64,000 bases of DNA, taken from positions 558,001 to 622,000 of the forward strand of contig VICG01000010.1 in assembly GCA_008692225.1 (NCBI GenBank). The letters run 5' to 3'. The notes under the pieces were generated by a model. The model had not been told where the DNA came from. It saw only the letters and a program-made list of their open reading frames with translations, and searched no databases. Positions 1-12,773 of the stretch are shown one piece after another. The DNA comes from Monilinia fructicola (lineage: Eukaryota; Ascomycota; Leotiomycetes; Helotiales; Sclerotiniaceae). Within the stretch, counting starts at the first letter, position 1; every line of letters starts with the position of its first letter. A program made the position numbers and the translations under genes.

Positions 1-807
1 ATTTGCAGTATGATCTCAACTCACATAATCATAAGCTTCCGAGTACCTGTGACCAGCCGAATCAGTCTTCGCCTCGTCCAACGTTTCCGTACTCTCGCCA
101 AAGAGAAATTCCGTAGCTACAACACCATCAGAAGTCAGCATACCATAACTCCTCTCCCCTAACTCCGCACGTGAACTTCTATCATCCGCCCAAGATAAGA
201 CCCACCCGAATCAATAGTCAACATGAAAAAACAACTTCGACAAATCCACCGTCTCCCCATCCCTCGGAATCCGCGCAATCAATTTCCCAACGTGCGCCTC
301 AAAGACATCCAGATCAGCCACCTGACTCCGCACGAAATTCGGCCTCAACATCGCCCTCGAATGCTCCCAGTCCATCCCGTCCGATAAGAAGATCCCCTTG
401 CCAAACACCGGCATCATGGCGACCTTCCGCCTGGGAGAGAGTTCAAAATCTTTGAATCCAATTGCCAAGATCGTCTTGATGTTTTCCACATCGACGGTGT
501 TGATGGTTGGGGTGCCTAGGGATACGGAGGAAAAGGTATGGACGCCGAGTGATTGAAATATCTTTTCCAACGTCTCCACGAATTTTGCATCACGCGCCGC
601 GAGGACGTTGGTGATGAAGAGGTCGAGGCCATAGATGGGATCTTTGTGGGGGTAGGCGGCGGGTGGGAGACATTTGTTTTGTTGGGAGAATCTTCTTCTT
701 CGTTGGTATAATAGGGCTTTTTGGATGAGTTTGTAGAGGAGATAGGTGGTGCTTAGGACGAAGAAGGTGGTGGTTGTGAGGGATTGGTTCGCAAGGACTG
801 GAGCCAT
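1..807 (-). CDS. Cytochrome P450, CYP52-like (alkane/fatty-acid hydroxylase type), 3' end outside window, frame broken
   Basis: Membrane-anchored haem monooxygenase, probably of the CYP52 family that omega-hydroxylates alkanes and fatty acids in the ER. The start is the ATG at 807; the codon further upstream is a TTG. A hydrophobic anchor of about 20 residues is followed by an Arg-rich stretch (YQRRRRF) and then the CYP52-style block GIFLSDGMDWEHSRAMLRPN. The reading frame breaks at the A6 run 226-231: with five A it would continue LFFMLTIDSATEFLFGEST across an 89-nt intron (117-205, GTGGGT..TAG), as CYP52 proteins do. A second donor, GTGAGT, begins right after the SEAYDY codons and its intron runs off the window. 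The I-helix, ExxR and haem-Cys motifs lie outside the window. The extra A is either an assembly error, as in neighbouring genes, or a real inactivation. Confidence 0.82.
226..231 (-). other. Apparent +1 frameshift in the P450 (A6 run)
   Basis: Six A on the plus strand where five would keep the P450 frame open into the conserved LTIDSATEFLFGES segment. Same type of event as in seven other genes in this window. Confidence 0.75.
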
Positions 808-840
808 GATGATTGGATGGATGGGTACCACAATCATCAA

Positions 841-2445
841 TTGGTATTAATGATTGGTTGTCTGATATCTGCAGGTAAACACCTGGATATTGTAATATTG
901 AATCCAATCCAATCCAATCTAATCCAATCCAAACACTGATTGGTGTAGAAGGCACCTTGAGGAGGAAAGCACGATCTCGGGTCAAATATCAAACAACAAG
1001 ATAAAGAATTCTTTGATAGCTCGATGAAAACTATTTAGAACGTTGCGAACCGCAAAAGAAAAAAAATCTTTGGTCAATCAAAAATGATGCAAGAACTAGG
1101 CTACCCCGTTAAGTCAAAGGTCATATAATGCTGAGTTAGTATTGGGATTAATGTATACTTATAGAAAATACATACGGAGCATGATAAATGCCGTGACAAC
1201 TCAGACGGCCCCTCTCGTATCACCATCCCTATAGGCCCTCGGCAATAATCCCTACAGTTTGACGAATTGTGGAATTACTCATACGTCCGAGGATGTAGCA
1301 AGCCGTTGTATAGCCGATATCTATTGGTTGCACAAGAAGTTGAAGATATCAAAAAGTAGAGATGTTTTGCTTCGACGGTGTCGATCATCCCCACATGGTC
1401 CAGATAGCCTTGATGTGCCCCAACCTCCTTCCTCGCCGTCAAACCTCCTGTGCGAAATACCGTACTCCGCACTCTGTACCTCTTCTTCGACCCAATAGCC
1501 AACATGGTCACCGGCAGTCTTTGAAAACATGACCTCACCCTTCCACTTTCAGAGTCTTGCATCCCTCCAGTTTCTACCATGATCTGCCGCTTCTTGATGT
1601 TTCTAGCTTAGTCGCTGCAACACACACACATAGGCTATCTGCTTTTGGGAGATCTATGCTTTCTTACCTCATTCCTGCACCTCTAGCTATTAGCGGCCGT
1701 TCGCCTCATCAAAAGTTTCATCGCTGGTCAGGTCACTAATCAGGTCAGGGCGCCGCGGAAGTGCCTGCCGGTGTGATTCGTAACCCGGATGGCAGATCAA
1801 TGTCCAAGCAAAGCATTTTGTTTGATAATATGACAAGAATGGATTACGAACCATGAAATGCTAGTTCTAGTTTATTCCATTCTAGCACTACATCTTATTC
1901 TTAGAGTGCCCGCAAGGACCAGGTACAAAGGCTCTGATACAAGCGCCAGAGAACCAAAATCCTAGGAAGACAATTGAGGCGTTCATTTTCCTAGAAACTT
2001 TTTTTGTCCCTATGCAAGTACTTCTGTTCGTTGCGTGGATTGGCATCAGAGAACTCTACGATAGTTTATGGGGAACCTATTCACATATTACCCAGGACGT
2101 CTTTAGAATCCGATACCGAGCTCGCCATTCGGTCGTCTCAGCTGTACGCATGTCATTTGATCGGTTTTGTTGTAATCCATCCCGCTTTGTCACATTGTGC
2201 CACTTCTCCCTCTTTCCATGCCCTTGCCTGAACGGCTCTATCACATGCGTACGCGTATTCAATGGCAATAGACACGGTCAACACAAAGTATGCATGCATT
2301 ATAATCGACGTAGGCTTTTTCATTCCATCTACCGATACTTAGACTGCTCCCTATTGAAGCGAAGTCCTCTCCATAGCCTATCCAAACCTAAGACTACCGA
2401 GGCGAGAAACAAATACGTCAAAAACATCAAATCGTCAGTGCGCAC
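841..2445. other. Intergenic, no supported gene
   Basis: About 1.6 kb upstream of the P450. Short open frames exist on both strands (for example 1275-1580 minus and 2012-2449 plus), but none shows a recognisable domain, a plausible exon structure or a clear start. A (TCCAA)-type imperfect repeat lies at about 898-930. I see no RNA gene. Confidence 0.5.
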
Positions 2446-3420
2446 TTAAAATCCGCCTGGTCTCAAAGGACTAGCAAAACCCGTCGCGCAAAAGAACTCA
2501 TAATCACAACCATTCTTATCTTCCTCCCCTTTTCTGGACTTCAGACCGAACTCACCAGGGATGTAGACGTGAACTCGATCCGCAACCCCTCCTCTCACAA
2601 ACACAAAATGCTCGAGACTCGAGAAAAAAACCCCCCACGTCACCCCAACCATTCCATGGTCAAACTGTGCAAACATTCCAAGAATCGACTCCACCACTAA
2701 CATGCCATGCCCTACACCGAATAAGAATAACCTAAACTACAAGATCACGCTCGGCAAAACGATTCCAAGTATCACCATCCTCGCAGGGGAAAAAACCCAC
2801 CACAAACACCAAGCTCGCTATCCCCCAAAAACCATCCCTCCTCAGTAGACCCAAACATCGACATACCCCACCTCTCTCATAAGCAAAGCTGCGCGGACGC
2901 AGTATTGATGCCACGCCACTCTTCTCTACACCTAACCACTCCATCCAGAGCGAGCACACGTAAATAAAGCCAAAAAGCCCGCGCACCCACCCATCCATCC
3001 ATCCATCCATGTTTCCGCCACCACCCGCCCAACAGGAACGCTGAGCCTCCACTATCAATCCTCGAGTCTCTATCTCGGGCTGCGAGGGCGGGCAGAGGTG
3101 CGTCTGTAGCGCGGACCGGCGAGGAGTGGGATGGGCCATGATTCCTTTATCGATGAGCAGGGCGCCGAAGTGTTGCTCGAGAGTCGATTGATGGGATTCC
3201 ATCATCAGATGGCTGGTTTCGTGCGCGCCAATCGCGCCGCTGTTCTGCATGTTGTGGTGTGGTGTGGTGTGGTGTGGTGTGGTGTGGTGTGGTGTGATGT
3301 GATGTGTTTATCTCCAAAGCATTTACTCACGAGGTACCTAGGTGATAGATAGTCAGCGCCTACGACTAACCCGGCCGACTGGTTCACAGTCGAGGAGAGC
3401 GAATGTGCAGCGCAAACGAG
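2446..3420 (-). CDS. Doubtful locus, possible unrecognised or degraded gene
   Basis: The minus strand has two fairly long open frames (2446-2703 and 2732-3250) in different phases, 28 nt apart. A possible intron precedes them: donor GTGAGT at about 3330 and acceptor CAG just before the AACAGC codons near 3245. The residues after it include IGAHETSHLMMESH, which contains an HExxH pattern, but I recognise no family. The putative intron is filled by a GTGGT microsatellite and another part by an ATGG repeat, both of which create artificial open frames. Treat this as a hint that something is or was coded here, not as a gene model. Confidence 0.2.
2990..3013. repeat. (ATCC)n microsatellite
   Basis: About five tandem CCAT/ATCC units in the doubtful locus. 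Confidence 0.85.
3253..3306. repeat. (GTGGT)n pentanucleotide microsatellite
   Basis: About nine copies of TGGTG, ending in a degenerate GTGATGTGATGTG tail. Confidence 0.95.
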
Positions 3421-3531
3421 GGTCGCTCCCGTACGTATTAGCCTCATATACATATACATATACATACATAAACTCAACCACATAGAAAAAAAAAATACCA
3501 AGATTGCTGTTCCCAATCTATCCAAGATGCA

Positions 3532-3534
3532 TTT

Positions 3535-3575
<41 letters not shown>
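3532..3575. repeat. T10-A34 homopolymer tract
   Basis: Ten T followed by 34 uninterrupted A, the longest homopolymer in the window. It makes long meaningless Lys/Phe frames on both strands. Its real length is uncertain given the homopolymer indels seen elsewhere. Confidence 0.95.
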
Positions 3576-3576
<1 letters not shown>

Positions 3577-4763
3577 ATCCGCTAAAGAAAAAAGATGCAA
3601 TCGCAAAAACCCAGAGTCAGACGCGTCGACGAAAGATTTGCCTCGCTCCAAGCAACAAGCCCGCCCTGGAATGTTCTCCGCGTCAGAGCTCGAGGACCCG
3701 CGTGAAGACGGATGAGCACGCACACGCATGCCGGCACTGGACAAGCCATGATGACACCACCAGCAAGGGAGGAAGCGGCATGAGAAGAACACCGGTGGAG
3801 GACTTGACTTAGCCCGTACGGCAGGCACATGGCCTTGGGACTTGGTAGTTGTCGAACGCAAGAAAATGGTATCGCATAGCATAGCAAAAAAGAGATCCAA
3901 TAGATGATGCTAAAACCAAAATCTCATGCGCCAGCTAGGACATCGGACAGTGTGATGGTTTGAGTGAACCTGATGAGAGGTTGCCGTAGACTACTAAGCG
4001 CAACTTTTTATGAGAGGAGGATGCTAGTGTGGGTGATAAACTGACATGGCTAATATTGTAACTTTGTAGTAGGGGTGATGGAAATTCTGGCTAAGAATTT
4101 GGCAACTTATTACACCATGCTCGACATGAAGTCGAGTCACTTTGAGCATATCCTCATCCTCATTCTCATTCATCAGTTTGTTGTATTTATTTATTCTCAA
4201 ATACATTAATAAAAGTCACCATACACAACACAAGAAAAGGTAAAAAGATTTCCTTCATCCGTTCATCCATCCATTTAATCCATCTGCACTTCGCTTTCTC
4301 CTTCCGTGCATTTTTTGGAATCAATGATCAAATGCATCCCACAAGATAAGAAACAATTTCCCATAACCCCGCCGACCCGCTACCATAGTGCACTAGTACT
4401 AACCCCCTAATATCCATCGAAAAAGGATTGAACAAAAAACTCCTTTCCCTGATAGATAATCATGAACTTAACCCAGAAAAGACAGTGAAGGATGGCGATG
4501 GCAAAGTTGGAAGAAGAAATTATGAAAAAAAGTTGTGGATGGACGAATGGACGAATTTATGAACGGATAAAGAGAAACATGAACAAATGAGATTGGTTGG
4601 AAGTTGTCCTGGCAGCCGTTAAACATTCTTTGCCTTAAATGAGGGGAAAACGGAAGTGATTCTTCTGATCGAGTTGGGCGAAAGTAAGACTCAAGGAGAG
4701 GCATGAATTCGTAAAGAGCTTTTCGAAAGTGGGATCTCGTTGTTTACCCCAAGATGCAGGGAA
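3576..4763. other. Intergenic and 3' flank of the ApsA-like gene
   Basis: No supported gene. The part nearest 4764 is presumably the 3' UTR of the gene on the minus strand. I see no recognisable protein or RNA. Confidence 0.5.
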
Positions 4764-7700
4764 TTAAGTTTGTTGGCTTGGCTCGCTAGGTCTCTGACTG
4801 GTTCGGCTTGGTGCACGATGTGTCTGTCGATAAGAGCCTGATGCTGCACTTATGGTCTGACGGCCTTTTGGTATTTCATGATGTAGATGTCCGACATCAT
4901 GTTTGCCTATCACTGAGTTAGATGAAATTCAAAGTCTTCAACTGCAGGCAAGACTTACCGTCACAGCATGCTCGTACATTCTCTAGTCTATCGGATTCTC
5001 GATCTTGTCTTTCGATTTGTTCTCTCATATCCTCAGCACTATCATGAACCTCACTAGCTTCGTAGATGCTCGATGCAGCGCCATTGACACTTCGGCTTCG
5101 TCGGCCCGAGAAGGTTCTGTTTCCGTCACCAGGCAGCAAATAGCTGCTTAGTCGAGAGAAAGTGTTTGAACCCAATGCCGGTCTGGATGGTCTTGATGTT
5201 AGACGGGGATGCATAGTAGAATATCGTCTATCCTTGCTAATTGGCGAATCATTGCGGGTAGTCCGACTGTTGTATGATGACAGGGAGGCAGGTCCTCGTC
5301 TGCTACCAAGATGCGCATGACCATAGCCAGGATTGAACTCGTTGACTTCTTCGCTGGTAAGCGCACCTGAAACTTCAACAGTATCGGCAACAGCATCTTC
5401 TCCCGTGCGTAGAAGTAGATATGACAAAGCATTGAACCAAGTTTCATGACGTTGTCCTGTGCTAGCAGTGAACTGCCACAGTTCGACCAGGGGTCAAGAT
5501 AACCAAGCTCTTACGATGCAACCCTGGTGGCATGGGATTATCATCAGTCACTACTCGCACAGCTTCGATGGCGACACTCTTTGCCTTTAGCTCTGAGCGA
5601 CCAGCAGTTGAAGGATCTCTGTCACTCCAGTACAATGTTCTTGTGTATGGGTGAACCCAGAAATAACGTCGATGGCGATTCTCAGACATTCCACCACGAC
5701 CACCAGCCTTGCGAGTGTATTTCCAAAGATATTCACCAATCATAGTTTGAGTGATAGCATTAATCATCCTTGGATCAGTGCTTGGCTCTACCCCTTGTGG
5801 CATTGGAATTCCCAGCGCGCAGATTGAAGCGAGTATCGACCTCAGATGCGAACGAAGATACCGAGGAGTGCCTTGATCGTCCAGTTCCAGGTGGAGATTG
5901 CACATCGCGCTCAGTAGATGGATTCCTATATTTTGAAGTCGATATTACCTTTGAGGATCCGTGGGTCTGAGAGCTTGGAGTCTTCGGTCGGGTTTTGGAA
6001 TTAGATGGAAGTGGTGGAGGACCCATAGCACCAGTCCCAGCGCTAGTGGACGAACCTGTTCGCTGCGGCTGTTGATGGTCCTGCTCATCCTCGGTAAGAG
6101 TATCAAGATTTCTGTGATCACCCGATCCACCTGCAGAGCCTGTACGTTGAGCAGCAGCAGCAATGACTTGTCTATGGTCTGAAGGCAAGGGTGGATGGAT
6201 GCTTGAGGTGGATGCATTTCTTCCACTTCCAGAACTTGTAGGTCTTTTTACAGCAACATCAGCGGGCGACTCAAGGTCAGAACTCTTTGATTTTGAGCGA
6301 CTAGTGCTACCAAGGCTCTCTTGTGACTTGCGTAATTTGAGAGCTACAGGAGTGTTGGTCAAATGGGGCGGTGAGTTAATAGGAGACTTCTGTCCATCCT
6401 CGGCGATGATGGCTTCTTGTCTCTTGCTTTTATTGAGCATTTGGTCTATTTGTTCCGCCGTCAAAGCTGTTTGGGAACTTTCATCTGCCATCTCAATGCG
6501 AGGCTTTTTGGGAGATCGTTCAGTGGCATTGCCTGATACTACCTTGAAAGGTCGTTGAGATTCTGGTGTCTCGACCGCTGGTGATTGACTTGGTGATTGA
6601 CTTGTTTCATCCTCAGCAATAATAGGTGTACTAGGCTGTTTTTTATTCCAGCCGCCAAAAACGGAATTCATAAATCCAGTCTTTGGTGTATGAGGCTCTT
6701 CCTTTACCTTGATATCCTGCTCTGGTTTTACTTCGTCTACCGATCTACTCTCTATAGTTGGGGATCTGGCCTCAACTGATTTGTCCTCATTCATAGATTT
6801 GCTCTCCGTAACTGGGAGCCTAGAAAGCATAACACCATCTCTCTTTGGACTTCTCGGGGTGGAAGGTGCAATAGGTTCTGTATCTACGGACTGAATGGTA
6901 GAGAAGCCAAGACCCGGTGATACAGAGAAATAATCAGGTCTCGATGCGTGTTTTGGAGTAGATGGTAGAATAGCGGGAAGGACAGGTGATTCTGAACGAG
7001 CTTCCTCAATGACAATTGGCTCGACATGTTCAGAACGAATAGCAGATATCGACAATGGCTCAACTGAGACCGGATCAGCATCAATCTGCTCGATTTGCTC
7101 GGAATGAATCGTGGATATTGTCAGCGGAGCAGCTGGTGTTGGCTCAATCTCAGGAATTGGTTCGGCCTCGATATGTTCAGATCTGATGGTGGATATCGTC
7201 AATGGAACAACTGGAGTTGTTTCTGCCGCTGCCAAATTCGTCGTCGATGTATTAGTACGCGAAATCGGAGGCGATGGGAACCTGTCCAACTTCTCGTCAA
7301 TGAGCTCAGTATCATACTGCGAACTCATATCGCTGTATGTTGTCGACACTGGTCGTGCAACATCATGTTGCGGTTGAACCTTCAATAGGCCATCCATTTG
7401 CTGCTTCATTTGCTCTTCGTGCCATTGACTAGCAGCTTCAGACATTGGGGGTCTACCTAGAACTTGTGGGGAAGCATGCTGAGCCTCTGTTGAAACAAAC
7501 GTGGTAGCCTCAGGTTCTGGTGCAACTTCAGATGCCTGCGGCTCAATATATGGAAGTGAAACCGCGGGTTGAGTTTCTCTCATCAGAGGCTCGCTCGTTG
7601 CAGTATCAACAGGGGTTGGAACCACTTGAGGTTCGGCTTGAGGTTCTGGTGACACGACACGATCATGTTCTGCATTGAAACCCAAGGCAGCCGCAACACC

Positions 7701-10074
7701 ACCTGCAGCACCAAGTGCAGCACCAGCAAGGCCTGACAATATTGGCGCAGTAGTCTTCTGTGTATGAGGCTCAGGCTCCCAAGGCTCCGTCATCGTCGCA
7801 GAATCGGTCATTGGGATTCTGGGTACTGGTGGTACAGTGGCTGAAGCCGGGACATTCCTAGCGGTGCTTGGTCTTGATGACTGCGGTGTATTACCTCTCG
7901 AGGCATAGCGACTTTGAGTACCCGAAGCAACAGATTCGTCGTCACTTCCCAACTCACCTAATTCTGCAAACAAGCTTAAACTTTGTCTAGCCGGTTGAGG
8001 AGTTTCCTTGTTGATATCGGCAAAATCAATTGGACTTTCTGCCTGAGCATCCTCGCTAGGAACGCGCGAACGTCGGTTACCATTACGACTGACTTTGAGT
8101 CTTAATCTTTGTGGGTGGATACCGGGTGTCTTTGCATCCTCATACATGTACTCATCGTCGGAAGTTGAAGCAGTGCTCTGGAAAGAATCACGATTGCCAA
8201 CCTTAGACAAAGCGATAGATCCACGTGAAGGCTTTGCACGAATAGTGCCACCTTTCTCCGTTTCTGTATCTGTATCATCCGCCCCAGTCATATCTTCTAC
8301 ACCAGTCTGGAAATCTTCCGTCTCTGTGTTGCGCTCATTCGCCGTCTCGAAAGCATCACTTTGCTCAGTGGAGCTGCCGAAGAGTTGGTGGGAAGATTTA
8401 ACAACTCCAGCTCCTATCGAAGCTGCGACAGCTGCACCAGGAGCAGTAGCAGTACCCATGGCGCGAGAACCACGGCTAGGACTTGGTTGTTCATGATCGT
8501 CCTCCCAGTTAACGTCTTCAAGGTGATCTTGTTGATGTTCTTCAATCAAGACTTCACTCCTGCTGTTCCTAATGCCACCAAGTTGACCGACTTTGAATGG
8601 TTTCTTGACCGAAATAGGAGTGTTCTTTCGGGCTCTCCTAGGACCAGGGGAGTCAACCTGTGGTTCGCCACGACGAGCGACCTCGATCTCATCTCTAGCC
8701 TCTTGCAGCATGCGCTTTAGCTCCAACTTTTCTGTCTTCTCACGGTGAATATTGCCCTTTAGATTTTGTATCATCCTGTGAGCATGATGAAGAGAGCTCT
8801 TCAGAGTTTCTGATTCTAGCATGCTATGTCTCGGAGTCATTTTAACTGGCGATGGAGGTGGAGAGTGCTCAGGAGTGTTGTTGTCAGTTGTTGTCTGAGG
8901 CTCTTCCTCGCCACTGCCCTGAGATGCCTCACGTTCCTCAACTCGGCTTCGATGGTGTGCTACCGCTCGCGCCAGCTCTTGATTTTGACCAATCAATTCT
9001 TCGACTTTTTTCTGCAGAGCCAACTTTTCGGTTTTCGAATATGGTCAGGCTTCGCTTAGCGGTCCCTAATTCCACATCGAGATGCTTCACTGTGGATGCG
9101 TGTTGATCTTGGAGCTTAGCATGGTTTAACTTGATCTCATCCAATTCCTTTTGCGCAGCACCCTTTTCAGCTTGCAGGAGACTTAGACTTTGTGTCAATC
9201 TCTTTTCACGTTCCGATGCTTCTTTCTGAGTAGCCAAATGTTCATGGATTTGAGTTTCTAGATTCCAATTTTCGTCCTTGTATCTATTCTCGCTCTCATC
9301 AAGACTCCTCAATCGCTGGGTAAAACCTTCGGCCTCTATTTCCAATCTCGATTTTTCGAGCGCAACCGTTTTGAGAGTTTCCTCCTTCTCCGCTAAGAGT
9401 GCTTGTAGATGACGAACTTGTGCTAACAAGGAAGTACTAATTTCTGTCGCAAATTCGATATCATGTACCCGGTTGGCAGGTTGATTTCGCTGCTTTCGAT
9501 TGGGAACACTGAATTTTGAAGGAGAAGCAGTAGCGGTAGCTTGACTTTCGAATTTGGAGGGGCTTGCGGAACGCTACATTGTGTTAGTAAGATTAGATTT
9601 GATGTAACGATGATGAATCCATACTTTATCAGTAAGAGGTGATCCGCCCATCTCGTTGCTAGATACTCTTGACTTTGGTAAAAACGCTCTGGCTGTCTCC
9701 CTCCCAACCTCATTGTATTCCTTCTCAATATCAACCAACTTCTGTCGCAATTCCGGCGTAATATCTCCTTCGCTCTGTTGTTTCTCAACCTCCTTCAAGC
9801 GCTCTCCCAAATCCTTTCTCTGCTGCAGAAGGGTTGTACCTAGGTTCGATGCCTCTTGGATTCTTCGTTCCGTCTCTGCAAGGTGCGCTTCCAATGCCCG
9901 TTTGGCTTGTTCGGGAGATGTTGAAGGGCCAAGCGCAAATAGTTGTTTATCGAAATGAGAGAATCGATGGCCGCTCAGAACGGATGGAGGGGACAAAAAT
10001 GGATCATTACTGCTATTGCTGTCTCCAGTGTCGGACAGGATTGACGGATGATCCATCGCTATTGAGGTCGACAT
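4764..10074 (-). CDS. apsA: Anucleate primary sterigmata protein A / Num1-like cortical nuclear-migration protein
   Basis: Cortical anchor for dynein that positions nuclei (ApsA in Aspergillus, Num1 in yeast). Exons are 10074-9625, 9573-4959 and 4906-4764, with introns of 51 and 52 nt. The model gives about 1734 aa, typical for the family. The N-terminus is a long coiled coil from about residue 45 (SPEQAKRALEAHLAETERRI) to about residue 330. The middle is acidic and Ser/Pro-rich, with imperfect repeats of the type PLTISTIRSEHIE (nt about 6890-7220). A PH domain for membrane binding lies near the C-terminus (nt about 5385-5745: GEYLWKYTRKAG, TRTLYWSDRDP, TGQRHETWFNALSYLLLRT). Three single-base insertions break the second exon: T-run 9032-9035, around 5807-5813, and CC at 5476-5477. 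Removing one base at each restores family sequence and makes all exons sum to 5205 nt, divisible by three. Confidence 0.9.
5385..5745 (-). other. PH domain of the ApsA-like protein
   Basis: Encodes EYLWKYTRK, then HRRYFWVHPYTRTLYWSD, then HRKSLVILTPGRTV, then HETWFNALSYLLLR, the usual strand order ending in the C-terminal helix with its invariant Trp. The domain is interrupted by the apparent extra base at 5476-5477. Confidence 0.8.
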
Positions 10075-10810
10075 TGTGGTGACCGCAATTTAAGGTGTAT
10101 GAAAGGATAAGATAATTTCGGATTGAAGACAAGTCTTGTAGATTGAGAAACCCTCTGCGCCCAGGTAGGACTTGGGGTTTCTCGAAAAGTGCCGGACTGG
10201 TTCGTATTCGTGGATCGGAGTAAACAAATGCGGTACCAAGAGTAATCTGTCCGACGAGAATAAATGAGGTAGTACTACAGGTAAGGAAAGCACCAGCGGT
10301 ATGTAGAAATGGTATGTTGAACAAGTTTAGTCTGATCTGAAGTTTGTTGATGGGGAACCTCAAGCAATATTGGGGAAGCCAGGGGGAAGAGGAAGGTTCG
10401 CGTGTTGATATAATCGATCGGTGCCTTTCCGAACCACCTGGGTACACAATGTCGGGGCTTTTGGGCTTCACTCTCTTGACACGATCAGAATGGTAAATAT
10501 TCGAGTAGGTAACTTTATATCGCCGCTGTGATCGTTACCTTTTTGAATGAATGGTAACAGCAACTAGCAGTGGACGGATGCAGTTGAAAAAGAGAAGTTT
10601 AGAAGTAACCTGAGTGAGGATAAGAGTAAGTGGTAGTCGGTAAGAACACTGGTGGAACAAGAAAAGAAGGGGAGAATTAATTAAGTACTGGTAGAGAAAA
10701 ATGAGTGGACTGTGTTGATGTTGAACACGAAAAGAAAACAAGAGGTACAGACGACCGTGAATGCGCTTGGATGTTTAAATGTTGTTGTTGATGTTGCTGT
10801 GTTGGGTTTG

Positions 10811-10905
10811 AGAGGAAGAGGAGGAGAGGGGGGAGGAGAGGGAGGAGGAGGAGAAGGAGAAGGAGAAGGAGAAAGAGAAGGTGAAGGAGGAGTAGGAGGA
10901 GGAGA
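10811..10905. repeat. Polypurine GGA/GAA tract
   Basis: Almost purely A and G on the plus strand, built from GGAGGA and GAAGGA units. A possible triplex former within 0.8 kb upstream of the ApsA-like start. Confidence 0.9.
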
Positions 10906-11603
10906 ACTTTTGAGTAAAGTTCAAAGATCAAAGTTCCAAAGATCAAAGTTCGTTCATATTGGTCAAGGTCAAGGATCAAGAGAGAATGAAGTGAAGTCAG
11001 TCAGTCTTAAGTGAATTTAGTTAGAATGAACAAATTCTAGCGTTGGTCGTTTTTTTTTTTGGTTTTTATAATTATGCAAATTGTTTTGGTTGAGATGGGA
11101 TGGACTGATCGTAGTAGTAATTAGGAAGTAAGTAGATAGGTAGGTAGGTAGGTAGGTAGGTAGATAGGTAATAGATAATAGAAAATAGATGGATATATTA
11201 TTGTTATTGTTATTGTTGTTGTTATTGTTATTATCATTATCATTATAATTATTACTATTACTATTATCGTTGCTATTATAATGAGAATTGTTTATTGTTG
11301 TTCTTGTTGTTTTTGTTGTTGTTATTATTACCCAGCTGTTATTATTATTATTATTATAATTATTGTTGCTATGTAATTATCTTTGTTTATTTATTATTAG
11401 ATGATGATTGCCTAGGTACCTAGTATCTACCTAGTCGCTACTTATTAGTATCTAGATATCTACAGTATCTAGATAGCTATCTACTGTAGTATTGATTCAT
11501 CCTTGAGTTACATCTGTCTAGTATATATACCCGTGGACATTTGATATATTCATTATTGTTTCTTATTGTGGTCAATTGATTGTGGTCAATAGCAGCATCG
11601 TTC

Positions 11604-11621
11604 ATCATCATCATCATCTTC

Positions 11622-11661
<40 letters not shown>
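11604..11661. repeat. (CAT)n trinucleotide microsatellite
   Basis: Two runs of ATC/CAT separated by TTCTTC. Read as a frame it gives poly-Met on the minus strand, which is not a protein. Confidence 0.9.
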
Positions 11662-12773
11662 GTACTATAAGCCGTGATGGACCAAATGAGTGAGATACTC
11701 TGTACTCCGTATGTGATGAAGTGATAAAGTTCCTTCCTAGTAAGAGATCCATTTTCATTATTGTATGTGTTTTCATTTTATGCTATCTTGCGACCAAGGT
11801 AGGGAGCTACGTAGAATGGGATAGGTCTGCATGCATTCATAACAAGGTGCCATCAAAGGAATGAATGGATTGAACAACTCAACTTACCTAGGTAGGGACA
11901 ACAAATCGATTCCATTCAACTGAATTGATTGGATCAAAGATAAACAACGCGTACAATACAATAATACATATCAAATCAAAATAGAAATCAAAATAGCAAC
12001 GAGAGACGATGAAAAGTTAAAAGTTGAGAAGATGTCATAAATGGATACATAAAAGAGTTTCGCTTTGAGACTAGTATTGATTTGCCGAAAAGGTTGACAT
12101 TAGTGTTGCATAACGAACTAATACGAATGATGATGACGAGAATAAAATAATGAATATTATGTATACCTACCTGGGACCTACTACCTGCGTTTGACCTAGT
12201 GCTCGTAATTTAGAACTACTCTGTACTTTTATGATTATTGTATCTACTCCGTACTAGTACCTTACTTACCTACCTGATTAGTAATAAGCAATTGATCTCA
12301 TGGCCATCGACCATCAGACAGACCTACCTACCTCCTACCTCCTACCTCCTACCTACCTACTCCCTACCCAATAACAAATACTCGAATAGGGATACTTGAG
12401 ATTAAGAAAAGGAAGCTATTCCCTTATTACCATTTCAGGAAAGGTCGGATCTGTCTGATCCCTCACTCCAACTACCACACTAGGTAAGAAGTTACGGCCC
12501 GGCGCATTTACCAGACTTCCAATGGTGTGGTACCTGAAGAAAATCTCTCATATTACAAGTATGCCAGAGTGGATGTCACGCTGACAAATCATGCCTAAGG
12601 CTACATATCGATAAGGCTGATTACCTAATAATTCATCTAGCTTGATAAGCTTCAACTTTCTTAACTTCTCAGCCTTTCGTGAAGTCGACCTGCACTGGTT
12701 GCAATTCGTACTCACTCATAACCACAGACATCAAATCAATCTATTTATTCAACCACGAAGCCAAAAGCATATA

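Larger units (their letters stand above)
10075..12773. other. 2.7 kb intergenic block rich in simple repeats
   Basis: Lies between the divergent ApsA-like (-) and CWC24 (+) genes. It holds a purine-only GGA/GAA tract (about 10811-10905), TAGG and GATA repeats (about 11130-11175), TTG/TTA triplets (about 11195-11360), a (CAT)n run (about 11604-11660) and several CCTAGG and TACTCCGTA motifs. Promoters for both genes must lie here, but I cannot point to a defined element. Confidence 0.6.

Noticed and set aside
3205..3900. 231-codon minus-strand frame with poly-Phe and THH repeats
   Set aside because: Created by the T10-A34 tract and the GTGGT microsatellite.
8095..8496. Plus-strand frames inside the ApsA-like gene
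   Set aside because: Antisense shadows of a long, well-supported coding exon.
9032..9035. Programmed ribosomal frameshifting or a tiny intron in the ApsA-like gene
   Set aside because: No slippery heptamer with structure, no splice borders of usable length, and the same kind of break recurs in unrelated genes.
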